DNA from: Babylonia areolata
Taxonomy: Eukaryota; Mollusca; Gastropoda; Neogastropoda; Buccinidae
Direction of reading: 5' to 3'
Length of the DNA stretch: 64,000 bases
Assembly: GCF_041734735.1 (NCBI RefSeq)
Contig: NC_134882.1
Location: 23,415,164 to 23,479,163 of the forward strand
A model generated the notes under the pieces. It saw nothing but the letters and a program-made list of their open reading frames with translations, had not been told where the DNA came from and did not search any database. The translations under genes were made by a program, and so were the position numbers. Below are positions 21,520-32,214 of this stretch, one piece after another. Each line of letters opens with the position of its first letter. Within the stretch, counting starts at the first letter, position 1.

Positions 21520-24500
21520 GGTTCGTCTGTTGGGATCAACGAGGAACATCTAGTCATCCTGGGGGTGGGTGGGTTGGGCTCTGTGGGTGCGCAGATGACT
21601 GGTCAGGCCAATCTGCGCCCGGAAGGTTCTGACGCAGTGTGGACAGGGGATGGTGGCAGCTGTCGGGGACTTGCTGGCACTGCTTTTCCTGGCCTGTCTG
21701 CGTTGCTCTGCTGCAGCGATTCTGTTGGCCTCACAGGATTTGGTGCCTTTGTGGACAGCTGAACGCCACTTTGGTCTGTCCATTGCATTTAGCTCCCATG
21801 TGTTGTGGCTGATGTTGAAGGCCTTCAGAGAAGCTTTCAGAGTGTCTTTGAAGCGCTTCTTTTGGCCTCCATGGGAGCGCTTGCCATGTTGGAGTTCGCC
21901 ATATAGCAGTTTCTTGGGGAGCCGGTGGTCTGGCATGCGAACTACATGGCCTACCCAGCGCAGCTGGGCCTGCATCAAGATGGTGTAGATGCTGGGCAAG
22001 TTTGCACGAGTGAGCACCTCTGTGTCAGGGATCTTCTCTTGCCACTTTATGCCGAGAAGTTTTCTGAGGCTGGTGGTGTGGAAGTGGTTCAGCTTTTTGG
22101 CGTGGCGTTTGTAGACCGTCCATGATTCACATCCACAGAGCAGTGTGGTGAGAACTATGGCCTTGTATACTTTGAGCTTCGTCGAGTGACGCCTCTCCTG
22201 TTCCAAACATTCTCATGGAGTCTGCCGAAGGCAGCGCTGGCTTTGGCGAGTCTGGCATTCACCTCGTCATCAATGACAACTGTGCGAGAGAGTATACTGC
22301 CCAGGTATGTGAACTTGTCCACTGCGCTCAGTCGTTGCCCGTTGATGAAGATGTTTGGTTCAACGTAATGCTTTCCTGGAGCTGGCTGGTGCATCACTTC
22401 AGTCTTCTTTGTGCTGATTGTGAGGCCAAAGTTGTCATAGGCAGCAGAGAACTTGTCGACACTGTGTTGCATGTCAGCTTAGGAGGCAGCGTTGAGAGCG
22501 CAGTCATCAGCAAACAGGAAGTCTATGACGGTGTTTGTCCTCACCTTGGTTTTTGCTTGAAGCCTCCTGAGGTTAAAGAGTGAGCCATCTGTGCGGTACC
22601 TGATGCCAATGCCTACGTCAGCGTCTCTGAAGGCATCTGTCAGCATGGCTGAAAACATGAGACTGAACAGGGTGGGGGCAAGAACACACCCTTGCTTGAC
22701 TCCGCTGGAGACAGGGAATGGTTCTGAAGTCTCTCCGTTGTCTTGGACTCGGGCCAGCATCCCATCATGTAGTTGCCGTATGATGGTGATGAACTTTCTG
22801 GGACACCCGTACTTCGCCATGATTCTCCAAAGGCCATCTCTGCTAACAGTATCGAAGGCCTTGGAGGTGGAGTAAAGGTCGGCGTTCTGTTCCTGACACT
22901 TCTCCTGGAGCTGCCTGGCAGCAAACACCATGTCGATAGTCCCGTGTTCTTTCCGGAAGCCACACTGGCTCTCTGGTAGGAGACCTTGCTCAAGGTGTGC
23001 TATGAGACGATTGAGTAGCACTCTGGCCAGAGTTTTGCCTGCTACGGACAGCAGGGATATTCCACGATGGTTGTCACAGGCCTGACGATTTCCTTTGCGC
23101 TTGTACAGGTGTATGATGAAAGCGTCTTTGAAATCCTAAGGAACTGCCTCATGCTGCCAGATGAGCTGGAACAGCTGATGAAGCTTCTCAGTCAGCGCCA
23201 TACCACCTTCTTTGTAGACCTCAGCTGGAATGGAGTCTGAGCCAGGTGCTTTGCCATTGGATAGCAGACGGATAGCTTTCTGGGTCTCCTCCAAAGTTGG
23301 AATGGCATCCAACAACTCAATGACTGTCACCTGTGGGAGTCGGTCGATGGCTTCATCATTGATGGTGGAAGGGCGGTTCAGTACGCTGTCAAAGTGTTCA
23401 GCCCATCTCTCAAGTATCCCGTCCTTGTCAGTGATCAGGGTAGAACCATCAGCACTGAGGAGTGGAGCAGATCCGGAGGTGGTGGGACCGTAAACTTCTT
23501 TCAGGCTGTTATAGAAGTTCTTCATGTCGTTCCTGTCTGCAAAGCCCTGGATCTAATCAGCTTTGTTGCTCAACCAGGAATCCTGCATCTGCTGCAGCTT
23601 CAGCTGGATGGTGCTGCGTGCGCTCTTCAGTATGTCTTTCTCTGACTGTGACTTGGGATCTTCAATGTGGGCTCTGTAGGCTTGGCGTTTGTCTTCTAGC
23701 AGCTGCTTGATCTCAGTGCAGTTCTCATCAAACCAGTCTTTGTGCTTCCTGACAGAAGGCCCCAGGCACTCCATGGCAGTGTTGTACACCGTCTCATGCA
23801 GTGCGCCCCATGCTGCCTCCACATTCTGGTTGTCCAGCACGGTGGACTTGAGGCGTTCCTCCAGGGTGTCAGCAAAGCTCTGCTTGATGTTGCCTAGCTC
23901 CAGCTTGTTGACATTCAGGCGTTTGAGTGCTTTCATGCCCTGAGGCCGTCTCTTGGGCTGGATGTGGAGGTTGAGCTTGGAGACGATAAGGCGGTGGTCT
24001 GTCCAGCACTCGGCGCCGCACATGGCCCTCGTGACTCGTACGTCCTGCCTGTCCCTCCTCCTGACGATGACAAAGTCGATGAGATGCCAATGCCCAGAGT
24101 GAGGATGCATCCATGACGTCCTGTTACGGGTAAGGAGGCAGAAGATGGGTGATACGAAGGTCGTGCTCGGCACATGTCTGGAGAAGTAGCTGGCCATTGC
24201 TGTTACAGTTACCAACCCCATGCTTCCCAATCACACTTTCCCAGGATGTGCTGTCACAACCAACTCTCGCGTTAAAGTCACCAAGAATGATGAGCTTGTC
24301 TGTGTTGGGAACAGTGGTGATGACAGCGTTCAGGTCCTCACAGAACTTGTCCTTGATCTCATCTGGGTTGTCATGGTGGGTGCGTAGGCACTGACAATGG
24401 TGGTAAACTTCTTCCCGTTGCATATAGGGAGTTTCATCGTCATCAGGCGATCATTCACTCCTTTCGGGGGGCCAGCCAGCTTGCCAACAAGGGCTGTCTT

Positions 24501-25350
24501 CACTGCAAAGCCAACTCCAGCCTCACGTCTCTCTTCAGGTCCGCGACCACTCCAAAAGAAGGTGCAGCCTGCACCTCGCTCACAGAGTTCGCCTTCTTCT
24601 GCCAGTCTGATCTCACTTAAGGCGATGTCGATGTTGTACCTGGCTAATTCACTCGCAATGCATCTCTGTGGTCTGGCTGAGTTGCCTCTGTCCAGAAGTG
24701 TACGCACGTTCCAATGGTCAATGGGGTGCTCCTTGTTTTCTTCTTTCTTTCCTTTCGACCGCTTGAGTAGGGTCCCCGTCAGCTGCGGTATGCTCACTAG
24801 GGTGGTGTGGAGCAGGCAATGTTTAGGGAACCTTTTCTAGCCCCTTCCTCATGCCATGGAGGTAAGCAGTGCTGTCCTGAAGAGGGGTGCTCAGTCGCTC
24901 AGGAGGCTGCCGATCTCCACCGCTGCTCCAGTCGGTGAAAAACGACCCCATGGCCTGAGCCGCCTGTGTGCAGGTCCGCGGCTATGACTGCCAGTGTACC
25001 CACACCTGTCACTTTGTCGCTCGCCTGTCGCCACAGGGCTTGGGGAAAATGACGGTATGGGATGAAGGATGACTGATGACTTGCGCAATGACTTTGTTTA
25101 TAGTGAGGAGGAGTTGCGCACCGTTGACCTCACTCTCTTGTCTGAGACCGTCTGTATCCAGTGGCAAGAGGAGGTCAAGACGACTGGAGATGGAAATGGA
25201 TGCAGTGGATGACCAGGATGTCCTATGTGCCTCATCCTGCCCTCAGCACTCCACAGTGCTCTGCTGCAAGCGCCTTCCTCTCCGTTGAACCATGAAGGTT
25301 TCTTCCGCAGAGTCCACCAGATCCAGTCTTCACATGCTTGGGTAGACAAG
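21520..25350 (-). pseudogene. LINE copy C, near full length, broken
   Basis: A minus-strand LINE of the same family as copies A and D. Endonuclease: HWNVRTLLDRG near 24705, DIALSEIRLAEEGEL near 24620, LGDFNARVG near 24280, TDHRLIVSK near 24005. RT: GKAPGSDSIPAEVYK near 23250-23210, ESQCGF near 22970, GVKQGCVLAP near 22700, FLFADDCALN near 22510. A C-terminal finger CPHCVRTFRAQIGLTSHLRTHR ends near 21585. In motif A, copy D reads STYVDLTKAFDT but copy C reads STSKAFDT: a 12-base in-frame loss has removed the first catalytic Asp. Nonsense codons lie near 23552, 23134 and 22475, a compensating pair of frameshifts near 24400 and 24200, and another frameshift near 22180. The leader extends to about 25350. 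Confidence 0.85.
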
Positions 25351-25679
25351 CCTTAACTCACTGAGGGTTTGAGACCCGTCGGCTACCCTCACCCAGTTTA
25401 GCCAACCTGTCAAAGCTGTTGCCCGGGGGTTGGGCACTGCCACATGCTAGCAGCTTCTAGGACCCATAGGTGACAGCTGGGTGCCGGTGGGGGCCAACAG
25501 AGGATGAACCACTCCCGGAAGAGCGTGACAAGCCCTCCCTCTAGAGGTACTACCCCTCCCGTGCACAGAGTGATGCAAACCAAGTATTATAAGGCCCCTC
25601 CCACAGTCCCCCGGTTTTGAAGTGTGGTCCGTGGCCAAAGTCAGATAAAACATTTTCGTTTCATTTTGTTTCTTTATCC
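25351..25679. other. GC-richer noncoding stretch, possibly LINE leader
   Basis: May be the extreme 5' leader of LINE copy C, but I could not match it convincingly to other copies. No gene seen. Confidence 0.3.
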
Positions 25680-25990
25680 TCTCAACATTTCTTTGTCTGA
25701 TGCCAACCCTATCACATACAAGAATCATACCTAAACCACATTCGCTCTCTTTAATTTGAAAGCAGCTCTTTGTAATGATGCCACCCTTCCCCGAACAAGA
25801 AACACATCTAAACCACATTCACTATCTTCAAAACAGTTCTTTACAATGTTGCTGCTCTATCCCATACAAGAATCATATCTAAATCACTATAGATTAATTC
25901 CCTTCAACACAGTTCTCTGCAATGATGCTGTCCTGTCAATTCCAAGAATCTTATCTCCAATGAACTATTCCCCTATTATCAGTCTCTAAC
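25680..25990. repeat. Diverged ~75-bp tandem repeat, about 4 copies
   Basis: The block ACAAGAATCATATCTAAACC, then a TTCAAA..AGTTCTTT.CAATGATG..GC part, recurs with starts near 25719, 25796, 25867 and 25943 (spacing 71-77). Old minisatellite, no coding content. Confidence 0.65.
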
Positions 25991-26275
25991 CATCATAAAA
26001 CAATCACACACATAAACATGCACAAACACATAATTTGTTTTTTCTTAATGCTGTGATAAAATTTGGGACCTTAGCACAAATGCTTTCCATGTTTTCTTTT
26101 AGTTAAATAAGGGTCACGTTGCTGGTTGTGCTTGTGACAGACGAAAAAAATAAAATAAAATAATGGAGTCACTGTTACTCCGCACAGTAGCTCTTATCCA
26201 TTCCTCTAATGCTTCTCACTCCAATGCAAAATGATACCATTCTCATGAAAATGCATTACATTCACTGACAGTCTA
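25991..26275. other. No feature recognised
   Basis: AT-rich DNA with an AAATAAAATAAAATAA run near 26145-26162. Confidence 0.45.
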
Positions 26276-26286
26276 CACTACTAAAC

Positions 26287-26675
26287 TTCTTCTTCTTCTT
26301 CTTCTGCGTTCGTGGGCTGCAACTCCCAAGTTCACTCGTATGCACACGAGTGGGCTTTTACGTGTATGACCGTTTTTACCCTGCCATGTAGGCAGCCATA
26401 CTCCATTTTCGGGGGTGTGCATGCTGGGTATGTTCTTGTTTCCATAACCCACCGAACGCTGACATGGATTACGGGATCTTTAACGTGCGTATTTGATCTT
26501 CTGCTTGCATATACACACGAAGGGGGTTCAGGCACTAGCAGGTCTGCACATATGTTGACCTGGGAGATCGTAAAAATCTCCACCCTTCACCCACCAGGCG
26601 CCGTCACCGTGATTCGAACCCGGGACCCTCAGGTTGACAGTCCAACGCTTTAACCACTTGGCTATTGCGCCCGTC
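26287..26675 (-). mobile_element. Full-length tRNA-headed SINE with target-site duplication
   Basis: On the minus strand the head carries pol III promoter boxes: A box TAGCCAAGTGG near 26664-26654 and B box GGTTCGAATC near 26624-26615. A ~300-bp body follows, then a (GAA)n tail at 26287-26304. An 11-bp direct repeat, ACTACTAAACT, flanks it (26277-26287 and 26676-26686). Intact boxes and a perfect duplication suggest a fairly recent insertion. It lies upstream of LINE copy C and downstream (minus sense) of the receptor exon. Confidence 0.88.
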
Positions 26676-26919
26676 ACTACTAAACTAATTTCAGAACAAA
26701 GAGAAAAACATGAAAAGCAGCATGCCATACTTCTACAATGTTGAAGCTGACAATGGGTTGTGCCATTCGCTCCCATCCCCCAAACAAGCAGTGGCCATCT
26801 TCAGCTCTCCAGGGTTTCAATATCATGTCGAATCTCGATTTTATAAATCATAACTTGAAGTGACACTTGAATATCTTGAGCACTACAAATGGCTATACAA
26901 ACATTCTTGGCAACAATGA

Positions 26920-27300
26920 GTTTCAGCTTCAATTTCAATTTCTCAAGAAGGCGTCACTGCATTCGGACAAATCCATATACGCTACACCACACCTGCTAGG
27001 CAGATGCCTAAGAGTAGCATAACCCAACGTGCTTGTCAGGCCTTGAGTGCATGCTTCATGTACCTATCATAGTGGATTTCTTTTTACATAATTTTGCCAT
27101 AGGACACCACTTTTGTTGCCATGGGTTCTCTTTTCATGCGCAAAGTGTGTGCTGCACACAGGACCTTGGTTTATCGTCTCATCTGAAAGACAAGACGCTC
27201 AGTTTGATTTCCCAGTAAAACTTGGGAGAAAGGGTGAGAGCAGGATTCAAACCCACACCCTCACAGACTCTCTCTATTGGCAGCTGAGCGTCTTAACCAT
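26920..27300 (-). mobile_element. tRNA-headed SINE, second family
   Basis: Minus-strand head ATGGTTAAGACGCTCAGCTG with B box GGGTTTGAATCC near 27255-27244, then a GATGAGACGATAAACC.AGGTCC block and a 3' part ending CTTGAGAAATTGAAATTGAAGC. The same 3' part occurs alone at 17800-17985 and 29296-29412. The 5' end abuts another truncated SINE. Confidence 0.75.
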
Positions 27301-27490
27301 ATTTAACGTGAGTATTTGATATTCTGCATGCGTATAGCAAAGAAGGTTCAGGCACTAGCAGGTCTATGTTGACCTGGGAGATCGGAAAAAATCTCCACCC
27401 TTTACCCACCATGTGCCGTTACCAAGATTTGATCTGGACCCTCAGACTGGAAGTCCAATACTTTAACCACTCAGATTGTTGCGCCGGTCA
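27301..27490 (-). repeat. Truncated SINE, family of 26287-26675
   Basis: Diverged copy of the first half of the 26287-26675 SINE: CTGGGAGATCGG, GGTTCAGGCACTAGCAGGTC and TTTAACGTGAGTATTTGAT in the plus direction. It stops abruptly at the CACGTTAAA position, where the second SINE starts. Confidence 0.75.
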
Positions 27491-27675
27491 TGGGTTATTT
27501 CACGTGATATTGTGCCAAATCTTGATTAGAAAGGTCATGTTTTTGGGCTTGAATCATTGCACCTATTCAAATGAAAATTTTCGCAGTGTTGCAAGAGGGA
27601 TATGATAAATGACATGCTGAGTGTAGTCGATCCTTCCAATCAAGAAATAGTCTACTACCCATAACATGAACCCGA

Positions 27676-27707
<32 letters not shown>

Positions 27708-27732
27708 AGATTACAAATAACGAAATACTCAC

Positions 27733-27858
27733 ATCATCGACTTTATCGTGAATTAGGGTGTCGAAAACTTTGATGAGGACACATCCCGTCACCAACAAAA
27801 CCAAACCTGTAATACAGAAACCCCATTTGCAGCATCGGCCTTTCGTGCAATTGACCAT
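27733..27858 (-). CDS. Putative first coding exon of a CD36/SCARB-family scavenger receptor
   Basis: A 42-codon exon, M-V-N-C-T-K-G-R-C-C-K-W-G-F-C-I-T-G then a hydrophobic run L-V-L-L-V-T-G-C-V-L-I, then K-V-F-D-T-L-I-H-D-K-V-D-D. CD36/SCARB proteins begin with a very short cytosolic Cys-containing tail, one membrane segment ending in small residues, then a few residues before a polar stretch (for example ..LIQKTI.. in CD36); the pattern fits. A textbook donor GTGAGT follows at 27732-27727, in phase 0. The ATG has A at -3 and G at +4. The frame stays open to another ATG at 27996, giving 46 more residues, but the family start is short, so 27858 is preferred. The rest of the gene must lie at lower coordinates or outside the window; I found no second exon. 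It could instead be another single-pass protein. Confidence 0.5.
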
Positions 27859-28370
27859 TTTTGTTGAAAAGGGGCCTTCCAGTTCTAACTCGTTTCCTTT
27901 GGCTTTTGCTAGCCTACTTGTCAACACCAGGCAATCATGCAGTCCAAAGTCAACACTGCCAAGTGCGCACAAACCAAGAATCAGTGACAGGGGCATGAAC
28001 TCTCAGTGATACAATTGCGTTTGTGTTCATTCAATATTATTCATCCATTTGGAAACTAATTGTGCATCCTTAGGCTCGTCACTCACCCAACACAATATCT
28101 CAGCCCATAGCCGAGTCCAGTACACACAGACACACACACCGTGACACTTCATTTCCACTCACAACACAAATCAGCGGTCTCCCCCCCACCCCACCACACA
28201 GTGTTTATAAAATAACATTATATTAAGAAACACATATTTGGAATCAGTTATGCCTCTACTCTAAAAAATCATAAAATGTCAAATGGCAGGTAAATATTTT
28301 CTTTTCTGTTTAACCGATCTAAACATATCACGTTGGCCTACATTAAAAGATATGAAATTATAGTTAAATT
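27859..28370. other. Presumed 5' flank of the receptor exon
   Basis: Noncoding sequence upstream (minus sense) of the putative first exon. A TATTTTATAAAC-like element near 28215-28204 might be a TATA box, but nothing confirms it. Confidence 0.25.
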
Positions 28371-28829
28371 ATGATGTTGAACAAATTATGTAAAACTGAT
28401 CGTGACTCGTTCGAACTGCCAGTAAAAACGTTTTACAAGATAAAAAACATATTCGTCTTCTACTTTATCTTTGCCTTTGTCAACTTGAAAAGCCGGACAC
28501 CGCTGCGCGCACGCCGACGACAGCCGGTTCGAGAGCCTGAGTGTGTGTGTGTGTGTGTTTTCTTCAGTTTAACGTCTATTCACTATAAGTGTTTTTAGAC
28601 GGAAATGAGTAAAGTAGTGTATAAAGGAAAGGGAATGCATGTGAATATTAGTGTAAAAAAATTTTTTTTTTTTAAAGTTCATGTTATGTATCAGAGGAAA
28701 AGTATATTATAAGAAAAAGTCTAAAGAGGTTGTGGTGTGTATTGAATGAGTTGTCATGGGAAGGAGAATATGTATATGCATATCAACAAGTATTAACCTA
28801 CAACAATGTAAATATAAATAACAGTATTA
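28371..28829. other. No feature recognised
   Basis: AT-rich with a short (GT)n near 28540-28557 and a poly-T run near 28660. Nothing supportable. Confidence 0.4.
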
Positions 28830-29130
28830 AATATAATACATCAAAGGAGGATACCAACTGGACTGGAGTTTAAAATTTCTGAAAACATTCTAAGCAATGA
28901 ATAATCATTCAAAATCTTTTCAGTGGCTAATGAAATATTGGAAGAAAAGTCATCAACTACATCTTTTGGAAGTAACTGTCTTATGCTCGGACAATGAATG
29001 AGTAGATGGCTTACAGTTATTTGCTTACCGCATATACTTTTTATATTTTTAGAAACTTTTGTACGAAAGGCATTTAAACGAAGTCTATACATTAGACTTG
29101 TAATTTTCTTGAATGTGCTGCTGGTGTCGA
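28830..29130 (-). pseudogene. LINE C-terminal fragment (RNase H-type family)
   Basis: The minus frame reads R-L-R-L-N-A-F-R-T-K-V then C-G-K-Q-I-T-V-S-H-L-L-I-H-C-P-S, the RLNA.RTK..C.C....V.H.L..CP tail of Jockey/I-like LINEs. It ends with N-S-S-P-V-G-I-L-L. Same tail type as at 18740-19700; 5'-truncated. Confidence 0.6.
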
Positions 29131-29139
29131 ATTTAGAAA

Positions 29140-29140
<1 letters not shown>

Positions 29141-29180
<40 letters not shown>
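29141..29180. repeat. (TG)n microsatellite
   Basis: About 20 TG units. Confidence 0.98.
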
Positions 29181-29183
<3 letters not shown>

Positions 29184-29295
29184 CATCATCAGATTTCATT
29201 TGTCATCAGATTCTGATGATACAACACCGCTTTCTCTTTAAACAGTTCTCAAGACTTGATCTGGTAAGCGCTTTGTGTATGGGTCTCTGTATCAT

Positions 29296-29412
29296 TAGCT
29301 CAAGGAGGCATCACTGCATTTGGACAAATCCATAATACGGTGCTACGCCACATCTGCCAAGCAGATGCCTGACCAGCAGCGTAACCCAACGCGCATAGTC
29401 AGGCCTTGAAAA
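29296..29412 (-). repeat. SINE 3' fragment
   Basis: Minus-strand copy of the 3' part of the 26920-27300 SINE: CTCAAGGAGGCATCACTGCA, ATTTGGACAAATCC, then TCTGCCAAGCAGATGCCTGA, ending at GTCAGGCCTTGA. Confidence 0.8.
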
Positions 29413-29490
29413 CAACAATACAATCTGAATTTTAAAAAAGTAATAATAATAACAACAACAACAATAACTGACAATAATAATAATAATAAT

Positions 29491-30445
29491 TGTTAAAGGG
29501 GGGGTAGTAGTGGTGGGGGTAGGGGTTGAGTAGGGGTAGGTGTAGAAGGTAGAAGAGGTAGAGTAGGATAACAGGCAGAGGATAGGTGCACAATCCACTC
29601 TCTCCTCGTACCACAGCAGGGTCTTTTAGAAAGATGAATTGAGGTGTTTATTTCTCTAACTTAACAGCACACAGCCCCCATGGTACTGTCTTGACCATCC
29701 GGCTCTCCTGGCCTGCTTCAAGGAAGGAAAGAAAGAAATCCCACTTGCCTATTCATTTTATCCTCTTCACAAGCTGGCGCCGTATGCAAACTATCTTCCG
29801 ACCCAGAACGCTTCCAATTGGCTGAAGTTAACAGACCAATCTGCCAAGTACACTACCAGGCCCTCTCACACTGGTTGTGGAGGAAACTAACCAATCTGGA
29901 ACCAGCAGTGCTAGACTTTACACTTTTGATGCTTTCCCACGAACCCACACTGACAAGGAGAAGGGGAGGGGGGGGGGGTGATGAAAAGAGGAAGGGAAGG
30001 AGGAAGAAAGATCGCCCAGCCCTGATTCTGTTCTAAACAGCTCATGATAAACACACCACACCATGTGGTGACCATTGAGGCAGATGCCATCCTGCCAGAG
30101 ATCGACATGGGGTGGGGGGGTAAGGAGGGGGATTGGGGGGGAGGGGGGGACGGGGTTGAGCGTGATGGGAGTGGAAGGGAAAAGGGCAGGGGGTGTATAG
30201 GAAGAGAATGGTCAGAGGAGATACCATCTTTACCTAGTATTTCTTGATAACTTGCTCCCTCTGTACTTGGCCAAGGGAAGGGGGAAAGGGAGAGAGGGTA
30301 TGGGGAGGGGTGTTGGTGGGGATAGATGCCATGGAAGGGGGGTGGGGGGAGAAGAGTAGGGAGATAGAAAGGAGGGGTCCATCAGTGCGCAGTGTGTCTG
30401 AGAAAATCCCATGCTTCCACCATAGGCGCCTGACACACTATAACA
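29491..30445 (-). repeat. 3' LTR of the gag-only element
   Basis: Matches 32215-33173 along its whole length and is bounded by TG/CA ends. Confidence 0.9.
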
Positions 30446-30798
30446 TCCACCCCTTGCTTTTGAAAGCAATGTCCTCATTGCTGCAGATCGCATACCAATC
30501 AATTGCTTCATGCAAATGGTGAGACAAATTCTCCAACGAAGAGCATTAGCAAAACATTAATACATAAGGATCTTACAGGAATCCCTGTCATCATACATTA
30601 TCTGATGTATGTCACCCTTACATATTACAAATAAATGCAGAACATTGTCAGCAACAAAAAAGCAGTACCTAAAAACCTTCAAACAAGAAAGGCCAGTATA
30701 GAAATTGTAACTTCAACAGACTGAGTAACCATAAAACATGAAAAGCAGCATTAAACTTCCAGCTAAAACACCACCCTGTACGCAAAATACCAGATCCA

Positions 30799-31470
30799 CT
30801 AGCAGGCTACAGCAGCAAGTCTACTCACTGAAAAGTGGTTCACATTAGTCTTGTACATAGCGCTACATTTTGGGAGTATTGATCCTGTCAGTCTCCCATC
30901 CCAGTTCCTATCCATTTGAGCCGACATTCTAGCACCTTTTGAGCCACAAGACATGTGTATTTCAGGCTTCAGATGAGACCTGGTGCTAGTCTCACACAAA
31001 CCAGTGCACACTGATTTGCGTGATGGTCTGGGAGTCTTGACTGCAGCTTGGCAGTCTACGTCATTCTCCCTCTTCCAACATTGACCAGGAATCCCTGGAT
31101 CAGGTGGCATGGGCAGCAGCACCCATTCATCTCGGCATGGATCATCACCATTGCAGTCACCTACTGAATGGCTCTTCATCAGTTTATCTGAAATCCTTTC
31201 TTCCAGTTTGTGATCCCGCCCCTTGAGACCATTGTGGAAGTCTCTGTGTATTTCATTGTGGGAAACCTTGCTCTTTACTCTGGGAAAATCCTTACCCTTG
31301 TTGTGGTTTGGGGAAATCCTATTCCCCACTGCTGACTGGATTTTTGCTTTCCCAACTTTCTTCTTTTTCTTTTTGCCCACAGCCCTGTTCTTAACTAAAA
31401 CCTCATCTCTCTGACCAACTAGACCTGACACTAGCCCCTGCATGGACCTGACTTTTCCCTCTAACAACAA
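30799..31470 (-). CDS. Second ORF of the gag-only LTR element, unknown function
   Basis: 223 codons, Lys-rich near the N-terminus (a KKKKKK run), followed by a stretch with scattered Cys (for example D-C-N-G-D-D-P-C and Q-C-W-K-R-E-N-D-V-D-C). It lies downstream of the gag-like frame inside the element. No canonical CCHC knuckle or catalytic motif is recognisable. It could be a nucleocapsid-like or spacer region. Confidence 0.4.
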   Translation of the reverse strand: MLLEGKVRSMQGLVSGLVGQRDEVLVKNRAVGKKKKKKVGKAKIQSAVGNRISPNHNKGKDFPRVKSKVSHNEIHRDFHNGLKGRDHKLEERISDKLMKSHSVGDCNGDDPCRDEWVLLPMPPDPGIPGQCWKRENDVDCQAAVKTPRPSRKSVCTGLCETSTRSHLKPEIHMSCGSKGARMSAQMDRNWDGRLTGSILPKCSAMYKTNVNHFSVSRLAAVAC

Positions 31471-31485
31471 CAGTTTGTCCCCCAG

Positions 31486-32187
31486 TCATGCCATCTGTTC
31501 CCTGGCCTGTTGCTGTTGTTGGTCCTCTTCCAGCTCTCTCTGCAGCCTCAGGGCTTCATCTCTTGCCTGGATGAAGGTGGTTTGAGGCTCTCGCCTCACT
31601 ACCTGGCGCAGCTCCCTTTTCAACAAGGCGTTCCAGAGGCCACTGATGAAGTGGTCCCTCAGCATGTCAGCGGTGAGGGCCCCAGTCATCTTCATCTGGA
31701 TGGTTCTCTCCATGCTGCGCAGAGCATGAGAGTAGTCCATGATGGACTCCTCCGGCTGCTGTACCCTGCTGAAAAGTATGGACAGCAGTGTGGTGACACG
31801 CCGTCCGTCACCGAACACCCCCAGCAGAATGCCGGTCACCTTCTCTGGGGTGTTGGTGTCCTCCAGGTCCCGCAGCATCAGCTCCCTGCGTGCGGTTCCC
31901 TGCAGATGGCTGTAGATGAAGTATGCAGCCATCTCGTCTCCCATGGGGTATGCGGCCAGGACCCTCTCCGCCACAGTGACGAAGTCCTCAGACGACGTCT
32001 CGCCTGGCTCACCAGTGAACATTGGCAGTGTGGGTGCCGCACACCACTGAATGGGGGATTGCTGTGCTGTGGTAGTAGGCATGGTCATCCTCGGGCTGGG
32101 TTGGGCTGTGTTGGTCTGTGTTGGGCTGTGTTGGGCTGCGTTGGGCTGTGTTGGGCTGTGTGCTGCTAAAGCTAAGAGACACCTCAC
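31486..32187 (-). CDS. gag-like ORF of the LTR element
   Basis: 233 codons. After a Gln/Pro/Thr-rich N-terminus comes P-M-F-T-G-E-P-G-E, then A-A-Y-F-I-Y-S-H-L-Q-G-T-A-R-R-E-L, R-D-H-F-I-S-G-L-W-N-A and a Glu/Gln-rich C-terminal helix. The F.G...E..........L.G.A......F..G pattern is that of Ty3/Gypsy gag (retrotransposon gag domain). The structural role is inferred from the family. Confidence 0.7.
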   Translation of the reverse strand: MRCLLALAAHSPTQPNAAQHSPTQTNTAQPSPRMTMPTTTAQQSPIQWCAAPTLPMFTGEPGETSSEDFVTVAERVLAAYPMGDEMAAYFIYSHLQGTARRELMLRDLEDTNTPEKVTGILLGVFGDGRRVTTLLSILFSRVQQPEESIMDYSHALRSMERTIQMKMTGALTADMLRDHFISGLWNALLKRELRQVVRREPQTTFIQARDEALRLQRELEEDQQQQQAREQMA

Positions 32188-32214
32188 CTGCTGATCCTGT
32201 CAGCGACACCAAGT

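Noticed and set aside
26615-26664. tRNA gene
   Set aside because: A and B boxes are present, but the sequence does not fold as a full tRNA and continues into a SINE body with tail and target duplication.
30042-30227. Proline-rich frames in the G-rich LTR tracts
   Set aside because: Low-complexity translation of G/C tracts, duplicated in both LTRs.
31510-32169. 219-codon plus-strand frame opposite the gag-like ORF
   Set aside because: Shadow of the gag-like frame on the minus strand; composition includes an artefactual repeat from the PTQPN region.
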